From contig NZ_QLMA01000012.1 in assembly GCF_003259435.1 (NCBI RefSeq), forward strand, positions 18,620 through 82,619: a DNA stretch of 64,000 nucleotides, read 5' to 3'. Both the position numbers and the translations under genes were made by a program. This document shows positions 52,966-62,311 of this stretch, one piece after another. Below the pieces are notes generated by a model. The model was given only the letters and a program-made list of their open reading frames with translations. It made no database searches and had not been told where the DNA came from. The DNA is from Chitinophaga dinghuensis. Lineage in GTDB: Bacteria; Bacteroidota; Bacteroidia; Chitinophagales; Chitinophagaceae. Position 1 is the stretch's first letter, and the number at the start of each line of letters is the position of its first letter.

Positions 52966-53385
52966 ATGATGATAAACACGGATTTCTTATACAGCTTTAT
53001 TGCCAGACATCCTTATGCAGTGGTAGCCTCTGTCAATGAAGAAAATCGTCCGGAGTCTGCATTGGTAGGCATTGCTGTGACACCGGAACTGGAAATTATT
53101 TTTGATACCGTGCGTGCGTCCAGGAAATATAAAAACCTCCTGCTCCATCCTGCCACAGCGGTGGTAATTGGCTGGGAAAACGAGCAGACCTTGCAGCTGG
53201 AAGGCAACGCCAGACTACTATCCGATAAACAAGATCATCATCTACTGGAAACCTATTTTACTGCATTCCCTGATGGCAGAGACAGAATAAAAACAATGGA
53301 CGGACTCGTACATTTCTGTATAAAACCAAACTGGATAAGGTTTTCCGATTTTATCCATCATGTGATTAAAGAAGAATATTTCTAG
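52966..53385 (+). CDS. Pyridoxamine 5'-phosphate oxidase-like flavin-binding protein
   Basis: The ATG at 52966 gives 139 residues. The PNPOx-like split-barrel pattern is seen in FIARHPYAVVASVNEENRP, then GIAVTPELEIIFDTVRASRKYKNL, then AVVIGWENEQTLQLEGNARLL. Members bind FMN, F420 or haem. The substrate is unknown. It follows the MFS gene after 73 nt on the same strand and may share its regulation. Confidence 0.85.
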   Translation: MMINTDFLYSFIARHPYAVVASVNEENRPESALVGIAVTPELEIIFDTVRASRKYKNLLLHPATAVVIGWENEQTLQLEGNARLLSDKQDHHLLETYFTAFPDGRDRIKTMDGLVHFCIKPNWIRFSDFIHHVIKEEYF

Positions 53386-53467
53386 CCGACAGAACATTAA
53401 TAAAATTTGCAGAACCCTTTTACCGGCGCTACCTTCGTCATATCGATAAAACCCTAAATCACTATAT

Positions 53468-53920
53468 ATGCAGGAAGAAGCTGAAAACACATGTTCCATC
53501 CAGGTGGAAAAGCAATTCCATCATTCCGCAGAGGAAGTATTTGATGCCTGGACAGATATCTGGAAACTCGACAAATGGATGTTCGGTCCATCTGTACGGG
53601 AGGAAGAAATTATCCATCTCAACAACGACCTATATCCCGGTGGTAAGTTTAGTTACAAAGTAAAAAGAGGCGATCAGGAATTAGACCATGTGGGCACCTA
53701 CCTGGAGATAGACCGTCCTACGCGACTGGTATTTAGCTGGGGCGTAGATATTGATTCCGGAGATGACAGTATGGTGAGTCTCGATATACAACCCAATGAT
53801 GCGGGATGCCTGCTGACACTCACCCATGATATGGATATCAAATGGGCAGAATATGCGGACCGTACCAAAGCGGGATGGACAAATATGCTGAACACACTTG
53901 AGGAGCGTTTACCGTTATAG
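53468..53920 (+). CDS. SRPBCC/AHSA1-like domain protein
   Basis: This 150-residue protein has the START-like SRPBCC pattern of the AHSA1 branch: VEKQFHHSAEEVFDAWTDIWKL at the N terminus, PGGKFSYKV, GTYLEIDRPTRLVFSWG in the middle, and GWTNMLNTLEERL at the end. Such proteins bind hydrophobic ligands in a central cavity. It precedes an AraC regulator by 176 nt; no ligand can be inferred. Confidence 0.9.
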   Translation: MQEEAENTCSIQVEKQFHHSAEEVFDAWTDIWKLDKWMFGPSVREEEIIHLNNDLYPGGKFSYKVKRGDQELDHVGTYLEIDRPTRLVFSWGVDIDSGDDSMVSLDIQPNDAGCLLTLTHDMDIKWAEYADRTKAGWTNMLNTLEERLPL

Positions 53921-53943
53921 GATATTGTAGGGAGACAGCCAAC

Positions 53944-53997
53944 CCTCTTGCTTACCCGCGCTCCCACAGCCAGGCAAGAGGAGTCCGCCTCTTTTAT
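53944..53997 (+). terminator. Possible terminator after the SRPBCC gene
   Basis: The arms CCTCTTGC (53944-53951) and GCAAGAGG (53974-53981), and overlapping AGAGG/CCTCT pairing followed by TTTTAT, form alternative hairpins downstream of the stop codon. Confidence 0.4.
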
Positions 53998-54096
53998 ACG
54001 TAAGGGATTACTTTTTATACCATAGGGATAAACTTTGCCGTATTCCTTTCTGGAAGCCGGCAAACAAGTATTTTCACATCCCTATCAAATGCTTTT

Positions 54097-55080
54097 ATGA
54101 ACGAAAAGGTATTCACGGACACGGATAAACTGGAATCCTTATTTGCCAACAGCTATGTTAAAGATGGCTACAACTCTCCAGGTTTTACAGAGAAGAATAT
54201 CAGTTTTGTTACGCCGGAAATGGAGTTACAGTCTCAGAACTGTTGGTTCGATGGTATACGGATCGGCTACTCTGAATGGAATTTCAAGAAGGACATGCAT
54301 TTTCAGTGGAGAGCAGATCTGGACCTGGTAACACAATGCTTCATTCTCCGCGGCGAAGTAGGCAATGACGTAGACGTGTATGGGAAAGAATTTGTACTAG
54401 GAAACTATCAACACAACATATTCTACGCCCCTCAAAGCAGTGGCCTGATTAAAAGTCACGATACCCGGCTGATAATATTCATGATACAATACAGGGTAGA
54501 CAAGTTCCATGAACTGATAAAGGATTCTAATGAATCGCTGCAACACTTCGGCGCTCAGATGAATACCGGCAACTCCTGTGCCTTCTCCACTGAGAATCTT
54601 TACATCGATGGCAATATGGCCCAAACAATTGAGCATATACGAAGTTGCCCATATAATGGCGGTATCCGTCAGATGTACCTTTACTCCAAGTGCCTGGAAC
54701 TACTGGTACTACAGGCCGATGCATATCAAAGGAGTCGCACTGATTGCGATAAGATTATCAAAACAGATTATGATAAAGAAAGGATTGTCTTTGCCCGGGA
54801 ATATCTGCTGGAGCACATGGACACACCTCCTTCATTAACGGAACTGTCTCGTATCGCAGGAATCAACCTGTTTAAGTTAAAAAACGGATTTAAGGAGATG
54901 TTTGGTAACACTGTTTTCGGCTATCTGGCGGAAAGTCGCTTAGAAATGGCTGTAAGAGAACTGACAGCCAAAGAGAAAAGCATCGCTGATATTGCACTGC
55001 TGACAGGGTACTCCTCAGTACAGCATTTCAATAAGGCGTTTAAGAAGAGGTATGGGGTTACACCAGGGAGATGGCGATAG
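54097..55080 (+). CDS. AraC-family transcription regulator 1
   Basis: This 327-residue regulator has a C-terminal AraC double HTH (SLTELSRIAGINLFKLKNGFK and SIADIALLTGYSSVQHFNKAFKKRYGVTPGRWR). The N-terminal ~200 residues are a ligand-sensing part of unknown type, with no cupin motif obvious. Target genes are not evident; the closest is the SRPBCC gene upstream. Confidence 0.93.
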   Translation: MNEKVFTDTDKLESLFANSYVKDGYNSPGFTEKNISFVTPEMELQSQNCWFDGIRIGYSEWNFKKDMHFQWRADLDLVTQCFILRGEVGNDVDVYGKEFVLGNYQHNIFYAPQSSGLIKSHDTRLIIFMIQYRVDKFHELIKDSNESLQHFGAQMNTGNSCAFSTENLYIDGNMAQTIEHIRSCPYNGGIRQMYLYSKCLELLVLQADAYQRSRTDCDKIIKTDYDKERIVFAREYLLEHMDTPPSLTELSRIAGINLFKLKNGFKEMFGNTVFGYLAESRLEMAVRELTAKEKSIADIALLTGYSSVQHFNKAFKKRYGVTPGRWR

Positions 55081-55164
55081 GAAGCGTATAAATATAAAAT
55101 ATATTAATTTATAATTCGCTACAAATCTATATTATAAAATATCAACAATTTAAATCCTTATTCT

Positions 55165-55172
55165 TATTTTTG
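55165..55172 (+). promoter_or_regulatory. -7 promoter box of the RloA/RloB-like pair
   Basis: TATTTTTG matches TAnnTTTG, 32 nt before the ATG at 55205, in a very AT-rich leader. No -33 TTG is seen. Confidence 0.5.
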
Positions 55173-55204
55173 CATAAAATCTGCAACAATCCAAATAAGA
55201 ATAT

Positions 55205-56500
55205 ATGATTGAAGAATTTAGCTTTGGTAACCTATGGTCATTCAAGGATATCCAGACTTTGAAAATGACTGCCGCCAAGATCAAATCAATCAACCCTGAC
55301 CTGGATGTTGATAACGTTGTTTCTGTAAACGAAGAAGTAAAGTTATTGAAAGCTAAAGCTGTTTATGGCGCGAATGCTAGTGGAAAAAGCAATATTATCA
55401 AGGCATTGATGGCTTTTTGTAGTATTATTTCTTCGTCAGTTAAAGACAACACCTCTCTTAATATTTTTTTGCCATTTCAGCTTTCTACTGAAACCCTTCA
55501 AAAGCCTTCATTTTTCCAAATTATATTCAGAATGGAAAATGTGCGATATAGATATGGCTTTGAAACAGATGGCATCTCTATAAAAAGTGAATGGCTATTT
55601 TCTACGCCTAATAAACGGGAACAACCTTTATTTATCAGAGAGGATGATACTATCGTCAATATCAATCAAAAACATTTCGAAGAAGGGCACAAAGCGATCA
55701 CATTGATGGAAGGAAATACTGAAGGCCAAATTTTCAGAAGCAACTCCCTATTTCTATCAGCATTAGCATCTTTTGGTTTTGGTAAATTGTCCATGAAAAT
55801 TGTGAAGTTCATCTCTTCTATTTTATTTGTTAGCGGACTGTCTGACAAAGGGATGTTCAATTTGGCAAGAATGTCATTAGAAAATACAGAGGTCAAACAA
55901 TTTATTCTTAATTTCTTAAATAAGGCGGATGTAGGGATTGAAAATATTGACATTTTCAAGGTCGTTGATGAGGAATTACCTGACCACATGGATGACAATC
56001 TGAAAAAAGATCTTAAGGAAGGGAAAATCATTGTTTCAAGTAGAACCAGATATAATGCACAATCTGAGCCTGAAGCAATCACCAAATTCACCTTTGAAGT
56101 ACAGGAATCTGAGGGAACAAAAAAAATGTTTGGATTGAGTCCCTATATTTATATTTCCTTAAAGGAAGGTTTTCCCCTTATTATCGATGAATTTGATGCC
56201 AGATTCCACCCATTGTTAACTAGAAAAATTGTTGAGCTATATAATTCTTCGCAGAACCCAAATGCTCAGATTATTTTCATTACACATGATACGAATCTAT
56301 TATCACCCGACTTATTGAGAAGAGATCAAATTGATTTTGTTGAGAAAGACAAATATGGCGCTAGTCATCTTTACACATTGGTGGAGTTAAAAGGGATAAG
56401 AAACAATGCATCTCTTGAAAAAGATTACATTCAAGGTAAGTATGGCGCCATCCCGTTTTTGGGCGACTTCTCTAACTTAATAAATCAGGATAATGCCTAA
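55205..56500 (+). CDS. AAA15/RloA-like ATPase, probable phage-defence component
   Basis: This 431-residue ABC-type ATPase has Walker A GANASGKSN (residues 55-63) and Walker B IIDEFD (326-331) followed by an H-loop in IIFITHDTNLL. The ABC signature between them is degenerate. This is the layout of AAA15/RloA proteins, known as sensor or regulator subunits in PARIS- and AbiL-like antiphage systems. It overlaps the following RloB-like gene by 8 nt, so the two are coupled. By eye the DNA here is clearly richer in A+T than the flanks, which fits horizontal gain. Confidence 0.88.
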   Translation: MIEEFSFGNLWSFKDIQTLKMTAAKIKSINPDLDVDNVVSVNEEVKLLKAKAVYGANASGKSNIIKALMAFCSIISSSVKDNTSLNIFLPFQLSTETLQKPSFFQIIFRMENVRYRYGFETDGISIKSEWLFSTPNKREQPLFIREDDTIVNINQKHFEEGHKAITLMEGNTEGQIFRSNSLFLSALASFGFGKLSMKIVKFISSILFVSGLSDKGMFNLARMSLENTEVKQFILNFLNKADVGIENIDIFKVVDEELPDHMDDNLKKDLKEGKIIVSSRTRYNAQSEPEAITKFTFEVQESEGTKKMFGLSPYIYISLKEGFPLIIDEFDARFHPLLTRKIVELYNSSQNPNAQIIFITHDTNLLSPDLLRRDQIDFVEKDKYGASHLYTLVELKGIRNNASLEKDYIQGKYGAIPFLGDFSNLINQDNA

Positions 56501-57179
56501 GAGTACTAGAGCTATTAAGGTTACAGATAAGGATAAAGCATGGAATAGAAAAGCCCAACCTAGCAAATATAGAATTGAAACTATTCCACAGAACAAGACA
56601 TTTCTGATAACCTGCGAGGGCCAGACGGAAGAACTATACATAAAATCTTTTCCGGTGTTGGGCGCCAGGGTCAAGGTCATCAATCTTCAAGGGCAATCAA
56701 AGTTAAAATTGGTGGAAACAACGACAGAACTGCTTTGTAATTTCCCTGAGAAGTATGATGAAGTTTGGTGCGTTTTTGATATGGATGTTAAAAGAGGGGA
56801 AGATGAGTTTGCAGATTTTGATAATGCAATTGATAAGGCAATACAAAATGGATATAAAGTAGCTTATTCCAATGACGCTTTCGAACTATGGTTTTATTTG
56901 CATTATAATCATTCAGAAACCCAGGAACTACGTACATTTTATTATGAAGAATTAGGAAACAAATTCAATATAAACTATATCAGAGATGGCAAGAAATACG
57001 ATTTTTGCCAGAAAATATATACTCTCCTGGAGAAAGACGCCCTCGCCTGCCAGAAAAAAGCAATTCAAAGGGCAAAGAAATTATTCGATATCCAGCAGCA
57101 TCTCCCTTATCATCAAAGAAATCCAGTGACATTAGTTTATGAATTGGTGATGGAGTTGAATAATAACTTACGGAGATAA
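56493..57179 (+). CDS. RloB-like protein with Toprim-type active site
   Basis: This 228-residue protein matches the RloB-like family. A Toprim-like active site is visible: Glu42/Glu46 in ITCEGQTEELYIKSF and the acidic pair Asp96-x-Asp98 in WCVFDMDV, followed by AYSNDAFELWFYLHYN. RloB-like and related Toprim proteins are proposed nuclease effectors of paired-ATPase defence systems. It overlaps the ATPase gene by 8 nt. Nuclease activity and target are inferred only. Confidence 0.87.
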   Translation: MPKSTRAIKVTDKDKAWNRKAQPSKYRIETIPQNKTFLITCEGQTEELYIKSFPVLGARVKVINLQGQSKLKLVETTTELLCNFPEKYDEVWCVFDMDVKRGEDEFADFDNAIDKAIQNGYKVAYSNDAFELWFYLHYNHSETQELRTFYYEELGNKFNINYIRDGKKYDFCQKIYTLLEKDALACQKKAIQRAKKLFDIQQHLPYHQRNPVTLVYELVMELNNNLRR

Positions 57180-57213
57180 ACTATCTTCATTTCCCAAATA
57201 ATTACATACACAA

Positions 57214-57651
57214 ATGGAAACCCAAATCATCCAACAAATCAAAACCCTTTTTGCCGGCGCAGATGAAAGAAACTGGGAAAAGGTGAAGTCCACCATGAAT
57301 AACACGGTATTACTGGACTACTCATCTATGACAGGCAATCCCGCAATTACCCTATCTCCTGATGATATTACCTATGCATGGGCTGCTTTCCTGCCGGGCT
57401 TCGACAATACGCACCATCAGCTTTCTGATTTTTCAGTGAGCATAAACGGAAACGAAGCCACCGCCGAATATTACGGAAAAGCCGATCACTTCATCAGCAC
57501 GGAAGTTTGGACAGTAGAAGGCGCCTATCATACCCATCTCCTATTGATAAACGGCTCCTGGTTAATTAATGCTCAAACATTCAATTTCAGTCAGCAAAGT
57601 GGAAATACAGCGTTACCCGCATTGGCCACCAGGAAAATGCAAGGCCAGTAA
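57214..57651 (+). CDS. SnoaL/NTF2-like protein
   Basis: This 145-residue protein has the NTF2-like fold pattern: an N-terminal helix (IIQQIKTLFAGADERNWEKV), a turn into VLLDYSSM, and C-terminal strands with EVWTVEGAYHTHLLLINGSW. Such proteins act as small isomerase- or hydrolase-like enzymes or binding domains. No signal peptide. It is 34 nt after the RloB-like gene, but nothing ties it to defence. Confidence 0.8.
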   Translation: METQIIQQIKTLFAGADERNWEKVKSTMNNTVLLDYSSMTGNPAITLSPDDITYAWAAFLPGFDNTHHQLSDFSVSINGNEATAEYYGKADHFISTEVWTVEGAYHTHLLLINGSWLINAQTFNFSQQSGNTALPALATRKMQGQ

Positions 57652-57690
57652 GTACTACCCTATATTGATTTATGAAATAAAAAGATAGAA

Positions 57691-58236
57691 ATGAAGATAG
57701 AAATGCAGGCAGCCATTATTGGCGGTCTTGTAGGTGGCTTAATGGGCTTATTAGGCACACTCCTGGCCAATTTACTAACGAATTACAAGAATAGGAAAGA
57801 AGAGAAAAAAGAGGTTAGATTCTTAATAGATTATATTTCGGAATCGTATGTTATTGAAGGTGTACTTAACGGAAAGGATAAAGTAGAAGAGATACACGTA
57901 AAAGCAGTGGTACAAAATTTATCCAGTGTACAACAGGTAATATTTTCAGTAAGAATATTATTCAATAGACACTTCAAGGAATATAATTTAACTGCACATC
58001 GAAACCATAGAAGTTTTGATAAATCCAATGATGAACCCCTTTCACCGATTAGTGTTCCGGCAAAAGGGGCTGAAATTATTGAATGTTATTTTCCGGTTCC
58101 AGAGGAATTACGTCTATCGACGGACGATCTACAAGGAGAATTTGCGATTGGCTTTAAAACCGCCAATGGGTATAGTTTTCAAAATTTTAAAGGCTACAAT
58201 AATTATGTAATCAATAGTACCAATCCTAATTTTTAG
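57691..58236 (+). CDS. Membrane-anchored protein of unknown function
   Basis: This 181-residue protein has one N-terminal TM with glycines (IIGGLVGGLMGLLGTLLANLL) and a lysine-rich turn (NYKNRKEEKKEVR), followed by a predicted beta-rich soluble domain of about 130 residues on the cytoplasmic side. No family was recognised. It lies 39 nt after the SnoaL-like gene, and its base use looks as A+T-rich as that of the RloA/RloB pair. Confidence 0.6.
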   Translation: MKIEMQAAIIGGLVGGLMGLLGTLLANLLTNYKNRKEEKKEVRFLIDYISESYVIEGVLNGKDKVEEIHVKAVVQNLSSVQQVIFSVRILFNRHFKEYNLTAHRNHRSFDKSNDEPLSPISVPAKGAEIIECYFPVPEELRLSTDDLQGEFAIGFKTANGYSFQNFKGYNNYVINSTNPNF

Positions 58237-58278
58237 TGGAAAAAATTTCCTTTTCCCACAATATAAAAACACTACTTA

Positions 58279-58821
58279 TTACTGCGGCTCATAAGTAAGC
58301 TCCACTACTCCCGATCTAAATGCGCGGGTTCCTGTCAAGCGTAAACCTACTCGCGCATCTAAGCCTTCAAACAAAGGTTTACCAGTGCCTAGCGCTACCG
58401 GATGTACGTATATTCGATAAACATCGATGAGGCCAGCTTGTATAAATGTTTTGATGAGACGCGCGCCACCGTAAAGCCAGATATCCTTACCACCCCGCTG
58501 TTTGACAGCATTCACCTGGTTGATGATATCAGTGTGAACGAAGGTAACATGTGCATGCTCCCGGTTTTGGCGCGAAAAAACATACTTATCCTTTGCATGA
58601 ATACCTTCCCACATTTCTTTTTCCACGGGAGCCGCATTCATATCTGGTTGGAAACTCCCCCAGGCATCATAACTCACTCTACCGTAAAAAATGGTGTCAA
58701 CACTGGCTAGAAAACCGCCGAAATCCATATCATCGTCCATGATACACCAATCCACTTCTCCATTCGGTCCTTCAATAAACCCATCCAGGGTTACGGCTAT
58801 ATTCAAAATGACTTTCTTCAT
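58279..58821 (-). CDS. Dihydrofolate reductase-like (RibD C-terminal) protein
   Basis: This 180-residue protein has the RibD-C/DHFR-like pattern: VILNIAVTLDGFIEGPNGEV, then DTIFYGRVSYDAWG, then DIWLYGGARLIKTFIQAGL and a C-terminal FEGLDARVGLRL. It probably reduces a small molecule with NADPH; true DHFR activity is doubtful. An AraC regulator gene lies 64 nt upstream in the same direction and may control it. Confidence 0.92.
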   Translation of the reverse strand: MKKVILNIAVTLDGFIEGPNGEVDWCIMDDDMDFGGFLASVDTIFYGRVSYDAWGSFQPDMNAAPVEKEMWEGIHAKDKYVFSRQNREHAHVTFVHTDIINQVNAVKQRGGKDIWLYGGARLIKTFIQAGLIDVYRIYVHPVALGTGKPLFEGLDARVGLRLTGTRAFRSGVVELTYEPQ

Positions 58822-58885
58822 ACTTTCAACTTTTCAACAAAAGTAAAGTAAGGCTCCAATTATCTATTGGAAAAAAACGACAAAA

Positions 58886-59617
58886 TTATAGCTGAGCAGG
58901 CGTATAACCAGTATACTTTTTTATTTCATTCGTCAGGTGCGACTGATCATAAAACCCACAGTCAAATGCTATAGCAGATAACTTCCGTGGATGATTAGCG
59001 TTCATCATGGTGAGGGCCGACTGGAATCGAATAATCTTCGCATATTCCTTTGGACTTAAGCCAATATGCGCTTTAAAATGTCGCTCCAGTTGCCGGACAG
59101 TTATATAATTTCTTCTAGCCACTTCGAATATATTTACATCTCCATTACATCCGTGGATATCTTTCAGCACTGATTGTAACAACGGGTGGATTGTTTTTCT
59201 TCTGTCCAGGAAAAAACTATTCAAATAAGGTGCCGGCGACTGGTGCAACTTACCCATATCAAATGCATACCGAGTTCCAAATTCAACTGTTTGATTGGTT
59301 AATTCATGCTGGGATGCATAATTGAAAAAAGACGAGAACATAGCTGGTTTAAAACACACGCCCAGAAGACGTGTGTTTCTATCAATAAAAGTATCCTTAA
59401 AGGTATTCATGGCGCCTACTATGTAGGTTTTACCATAGTCCATGGAAGACGCGCCGCTGTCTGTTTTGCACGTGTCTCCCAGGTTCAAAACTATGCCCGG
59501 GCATCCGTCTGGAAATATCCGTTCCCATTGATGGTCACTTCCCTCTCCTTTCAGTTCCCAAAAAGAATGGATATAGGTTCCCAGTTCCAGACAAGGTGTA
59601 TACTCAATATATTTCAT
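58886..59617 (-). CDS. AraC-family transcription regulator 2
   Basis: This 243-residue regulator has a C-terminal AraC HTH (ARRNYITVRQLERHFKAHIG, LSAIAFDCGFYDQSHLTNEIKKYTGYTPAQL) and an N-terminal ~140-residue DUF6597-like sensing domain opening with YTPCLELGTYIHSFWELKG. It lies upstream of the DHFR-like gene in the same direction. Confidence 0.92.
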   Translation of the reverse strand: MKYIEYTPCLELGTYIHSFWELKGEGSDHQWERIFPDGCPGIVLNLGDTCKTDSGASSMDYGKTYIVGAMNTFKDTFIDRNTRLLGVCFKPAMFSSFFNYASQHELTNQTVEFGTRYAFDMGKLHQSPAPYLNSFFLDRRKTIHPLLQSVLKDIHGCNGDVNIFEVARRNYITVRQLERHFKAHIGLSPKEYAKIIRFQSALTMMNANHPRKLSAIAFDCGFYDQSHLTNEIKKYTGYTPAQL

Positions 59618-59672
59618 CGTTCAGGAATGAAAATAAAAGTAACAATTAACTGGAAATTATACTCATATATAA

Positions 59673-61124
59673 TTAATGTTGAAGTCTGATAGGCTCCGTT
59701 CTTTGCAGTTCCAGTAATTTTAGTTGCTCTCTGGTTAGGGGGCCTGCAACATAATCTGCATTCAGTAAGTCCATAGTTCCGACCCTGGGTCCCCATATAA
59801 TGGTCCTTACCTCAAATTTACTCACACGAGTGTAACCATATCTTCTCCAGCCGGAAAAGGTAACGGGGATATCCTCTTCATCCGAAGTTGGAAAACCAAA
59901 CCTAACAAACCCCTTGGCTACAAAGTGTTTATAAATATCGCCATAAACCACATTGACACCATGTGTAGAGTGGTATATCGCTCCATGCTCAAAGCGGACC
60001 AGATTAGCTGCCAGAATACCGAGATTAATGAGTCCAGATCTGCAATCGCCTAATGCCCCTTTATAAGCCTTCCATTTATCCACAATACTAAGGTCTGTTA
60101 CACCAATGCAACCGGAGATAGGAACATTTGCCGACTCAAAAGGATGGTTATAAGGAGCCCTGCTCACACCTGCCCCTCTGTATAAAGCATCCAGTCCATC
60201 CAGGTCCATTCTGGTAGGTTCATCGTTATTACCGACGCATCCCGGACAAGCAACAATGACCCCATTATTTTTACAAACAAGGGTAGGCTTTGTTTCGTCT
60301 ATTGCAAAGGAATTAAAAGCGGGATAATGCATGATAGAACAATAATCGTAAGCGCCTCTTGCTATACCATCACGCTCTATTTGAAAATTATGCTTCGCAG
60401 CCGCTTTTATATTATCAAACTTAATTTCAACATATTTATCTCTGTCGGATCTGGATTGCTCGTGATATATGCCCAATGCATGCATTAATTCATGTATGAC
60501 GGTCCCTCTGGAAAATGCGTCTTTAATTAGCTCTATTTTATTACCACCACTTCCACCCTTGCCTATTGGAGAAGCTCCTGCCTTTCCGCTACCATCATTA
60601 TCAATACACGAAATAATAATGTAATTGGATTCGTTTGTCCTCTCTTTAAAGATGATACTTGTATGGTAATTAAAATAGTCCAAAGCGGATTTGATAATAA
60701 CATAATAATCCGATGCAAACACAGAATTATCAAGGATTACAGGGACTGTTCCGTCGGGCCATGTATATGAATTATTATTTGTAGTATAGCTGAGGGTACT
60801 CATCAGATTGAAGTCATGTACTATAATGTCGCCATTCAAATAAAGCTTGCTTCCTATTTTTTTCACATAATAATCTTTTGCAGCGCTGTTCCCTGGAAGT
60901 CGCAGAGATATAATGGAATATTCTCCTTGTTGCAGCACTTCAAAATCAGGCCGAAAATACTCAGCGGAAGTACGTAACCTTTTCAAATTAATGGCAGCAG
61001 GCGCTGTCGCGGTTCTTTGCAGGATTTCTGAACTACTGTCTGCGCGCGTCACCTGGGCTTGCAATGGTACTGTAGCGATTGTAAGAAGAACGAGGAAGCA
61101 TAATTGCAGGATGATCTTTTTCAT
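59673..61124 (-). CDS. Astacin-type (M12A) zinc metalloprotease with C-terminal LGFP-like repeat
   Basis: This 483-residue protein has a signal peptide (KIILQLCFLVLLTIATVPLQ), a propeptide-like region of about 100 residues, and the astacin zinc site HELMHALGIYHEQSRSDRD (His211, His215, His221). The Met-turn SIMHYPAF follows. From about residue 378 the sequence GAIYHSTHGVNVVYGDI and FGFPTSDE matches the LGFP repeat, a cell-surface or cell-wall-binding unit. It should be a secreted endoprotease attached through LGFP repeats. Other astacins process toxins or surface proteins; the substrate here is unknown. Confidence 0.92.
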   Translation of the reverse strand: MKKIILQLCFLVLLTIATVPLQAQVTRADSSSEILQRTATAPAAINLKRLRTSAEYFRPDFEVLQQGEYSIISLRLPGNSAAKDYYVKKIGSKLYLNGDIIVHDFNLMSTLSYTTNNNSYTWPDGTVPVILDNSVFASDYYVIIKSALDYFNYHTSIIFKERTNESNYIIISCIDNDGSGKAGASPIGKGGSGGNKIELIKDAFSRGTVIHELMHALGIYHEQSRSDRDKYVEIKFDNIKAAAKHNFQIERDGIARGAYDYCSIMHYPAFNSFAIDETKPTLVCKNNGVIVACPGCVGNNDEPTRMDLDGLDALYRGAGVSRAPYNHPFESANVPISGCIGVTDLSIVDKWKAYKGALGDCRSGLINLGILAANLVRFEHGAIYHSTHGVNVVYGDIYKHFVAKGFVRFGFPTSDEEDIPVTFSGWRRYGYTRVSKFEVRTIIWGPRVGTMDLLNADYVAGPLTREQLKLLELQRTEPIRLQH

Positions 61125-61411
61125 AATAAGGAATAAATGTTTATGGATTGGGGGATTACAAATTAATATGCATTACAGTCTGCACTATAATGTCAGGGGA
61201 CTGGGTACAACTGATATTGTAGCAGCAGCGGGTATACAGATATTTACAGTTCGTTTTATATTGGGGTCTCAGTGCGTAACAATCAAATACAGATCGGTTA
61301 TTATATTCGTCGTCTTGGGGATTAAGCATCGAAGTTATACATTGTGCCACTACTAAAATTGTAAAAAAGCGTAATTCTCTCCATTCCACGTTTGATAAAA
61401 TTCCCGGATAT

Positions 61412-62221
61412 ATGTCTCTCCCCTATATTCAGCCCAGTCCATCGCTCTGCAGGTATGTTGCCGGATATGTGGTTAGTACGTACGATAATGGATTTTCGAA
61501 TGCTATCACCAGTATGTATCCTATTGGGGCAGCCATTCTCTGTTTTAGTTTGGACAATGCGGTGGTATGCACAGAAGTAGGTAAGACAAGCATTATTAAA
61601 CATACCAGGTTTAATTTCATTCATCAATTTACACACCCTCGTTTCTACCAGGTAATAGCCTCTCCTAAGAAGGTACTGCATGTTATTTTCCAGCCTTATG
61701 GCGCCTATAAATTATTAGGTATTCCGCAGGATGGTTCTTTTGATGAACATGGAACATCCTTGTCTGATATGTTAGGTCCTACAATCCATCCGCTGTTGAA
61801 GCAGATTGAGGATGCCGGGGATAATATTTACAGGGTGATTGAAATGGTAGATGATTGGCTGGAACACCAGCTTACAAAAAATGAGAAGATGGATGTTGCT
61901 CGTATTAGCCATGCCTGCTCATTGATAACGGCCAACCAGGGGAGTATATCCATTGAGCAGTTAGCACAGAAAGTATGTCTGTCAAAACGGGTATTGGAGT
62001 ATAAATTCAAGGAACAAGTGGGCGTGTCTCCCAAATTATACAGTCGGATCATTCGCTTCAATTCATTGCTGGCCGATATCAAGAGCCATAAATTCAAGGA
62101 TTGGCAGGAGCTGGTATTACAATACAATTACTTTGACCAGGCCCATTTCATCAAGGATTTCAAAAGGTTTTCAGGAAGCTCGCCTGCTCACTATCCGCCG
62201 ATCAGGAGCATTATAGCATGA
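61412..62221 (+). CDS. AraC-family transcription regulator 3
   Basis: This 269-residue regulator has a C-terminal AraC HTH (GSISIEQLAQKVCLSKRVLE and WQELVLQYNYFDQAHFIKDF) and the end motif FSGSSPAHY. The N-terminal ~150 residues look like a DUF6597-type sensor. It is divergent from the astacin gene across a 287-nt gap and may regulate it. Confidence 0.92.
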   Translation: MSLPYIQPSPSLCRYVAGYVVSTYDNGFSNAITSMYPIGAAILCFSLDNAVVCTEVGKTSIIKHTRFNFIHQFTHPRFYQVIASPKKVLHVIFQPYGAYKLLGIPQDGSFDEHGTSLSDMLGPTIHPLLKQIEDAGDNIYRVIEMVDDWLEHQLTKNEKMDVARISHACSLITANQGSISIEQLAQKVCLSKRVLEYKFKEQVGVSPKLYSRIIRFNSLLADIKSHKFKDWQELVLQYNYFDQAHFIKDFKRFSGSSPAHYPPIRSIIA

Positions 62222-62311
62222 TAGAATATCCAGGTTTATTTAATGGAGTAAGAAGCCTCCGCATTGCTATGGGGATGACTTTCATATCAACCGGTTTTCG
62301 TAAATTTAAGA

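Noticed and set aside
56493..57179. RloB-like gene as a plain hypothetical protein
   Set aside because: The CEGQTEELY and DMD acidic motifs and the overlap with an AAA15 ATPase support the RloB-like reading.
61156..61389. Cys-rich 77-residue minus-strand frame upstream of the astacin gene
   Set aside because: It starts at a GTG, has no promoter box, and overlaps another unrelated frame. The Cys pattern is suggestive, but nothing supports translation.
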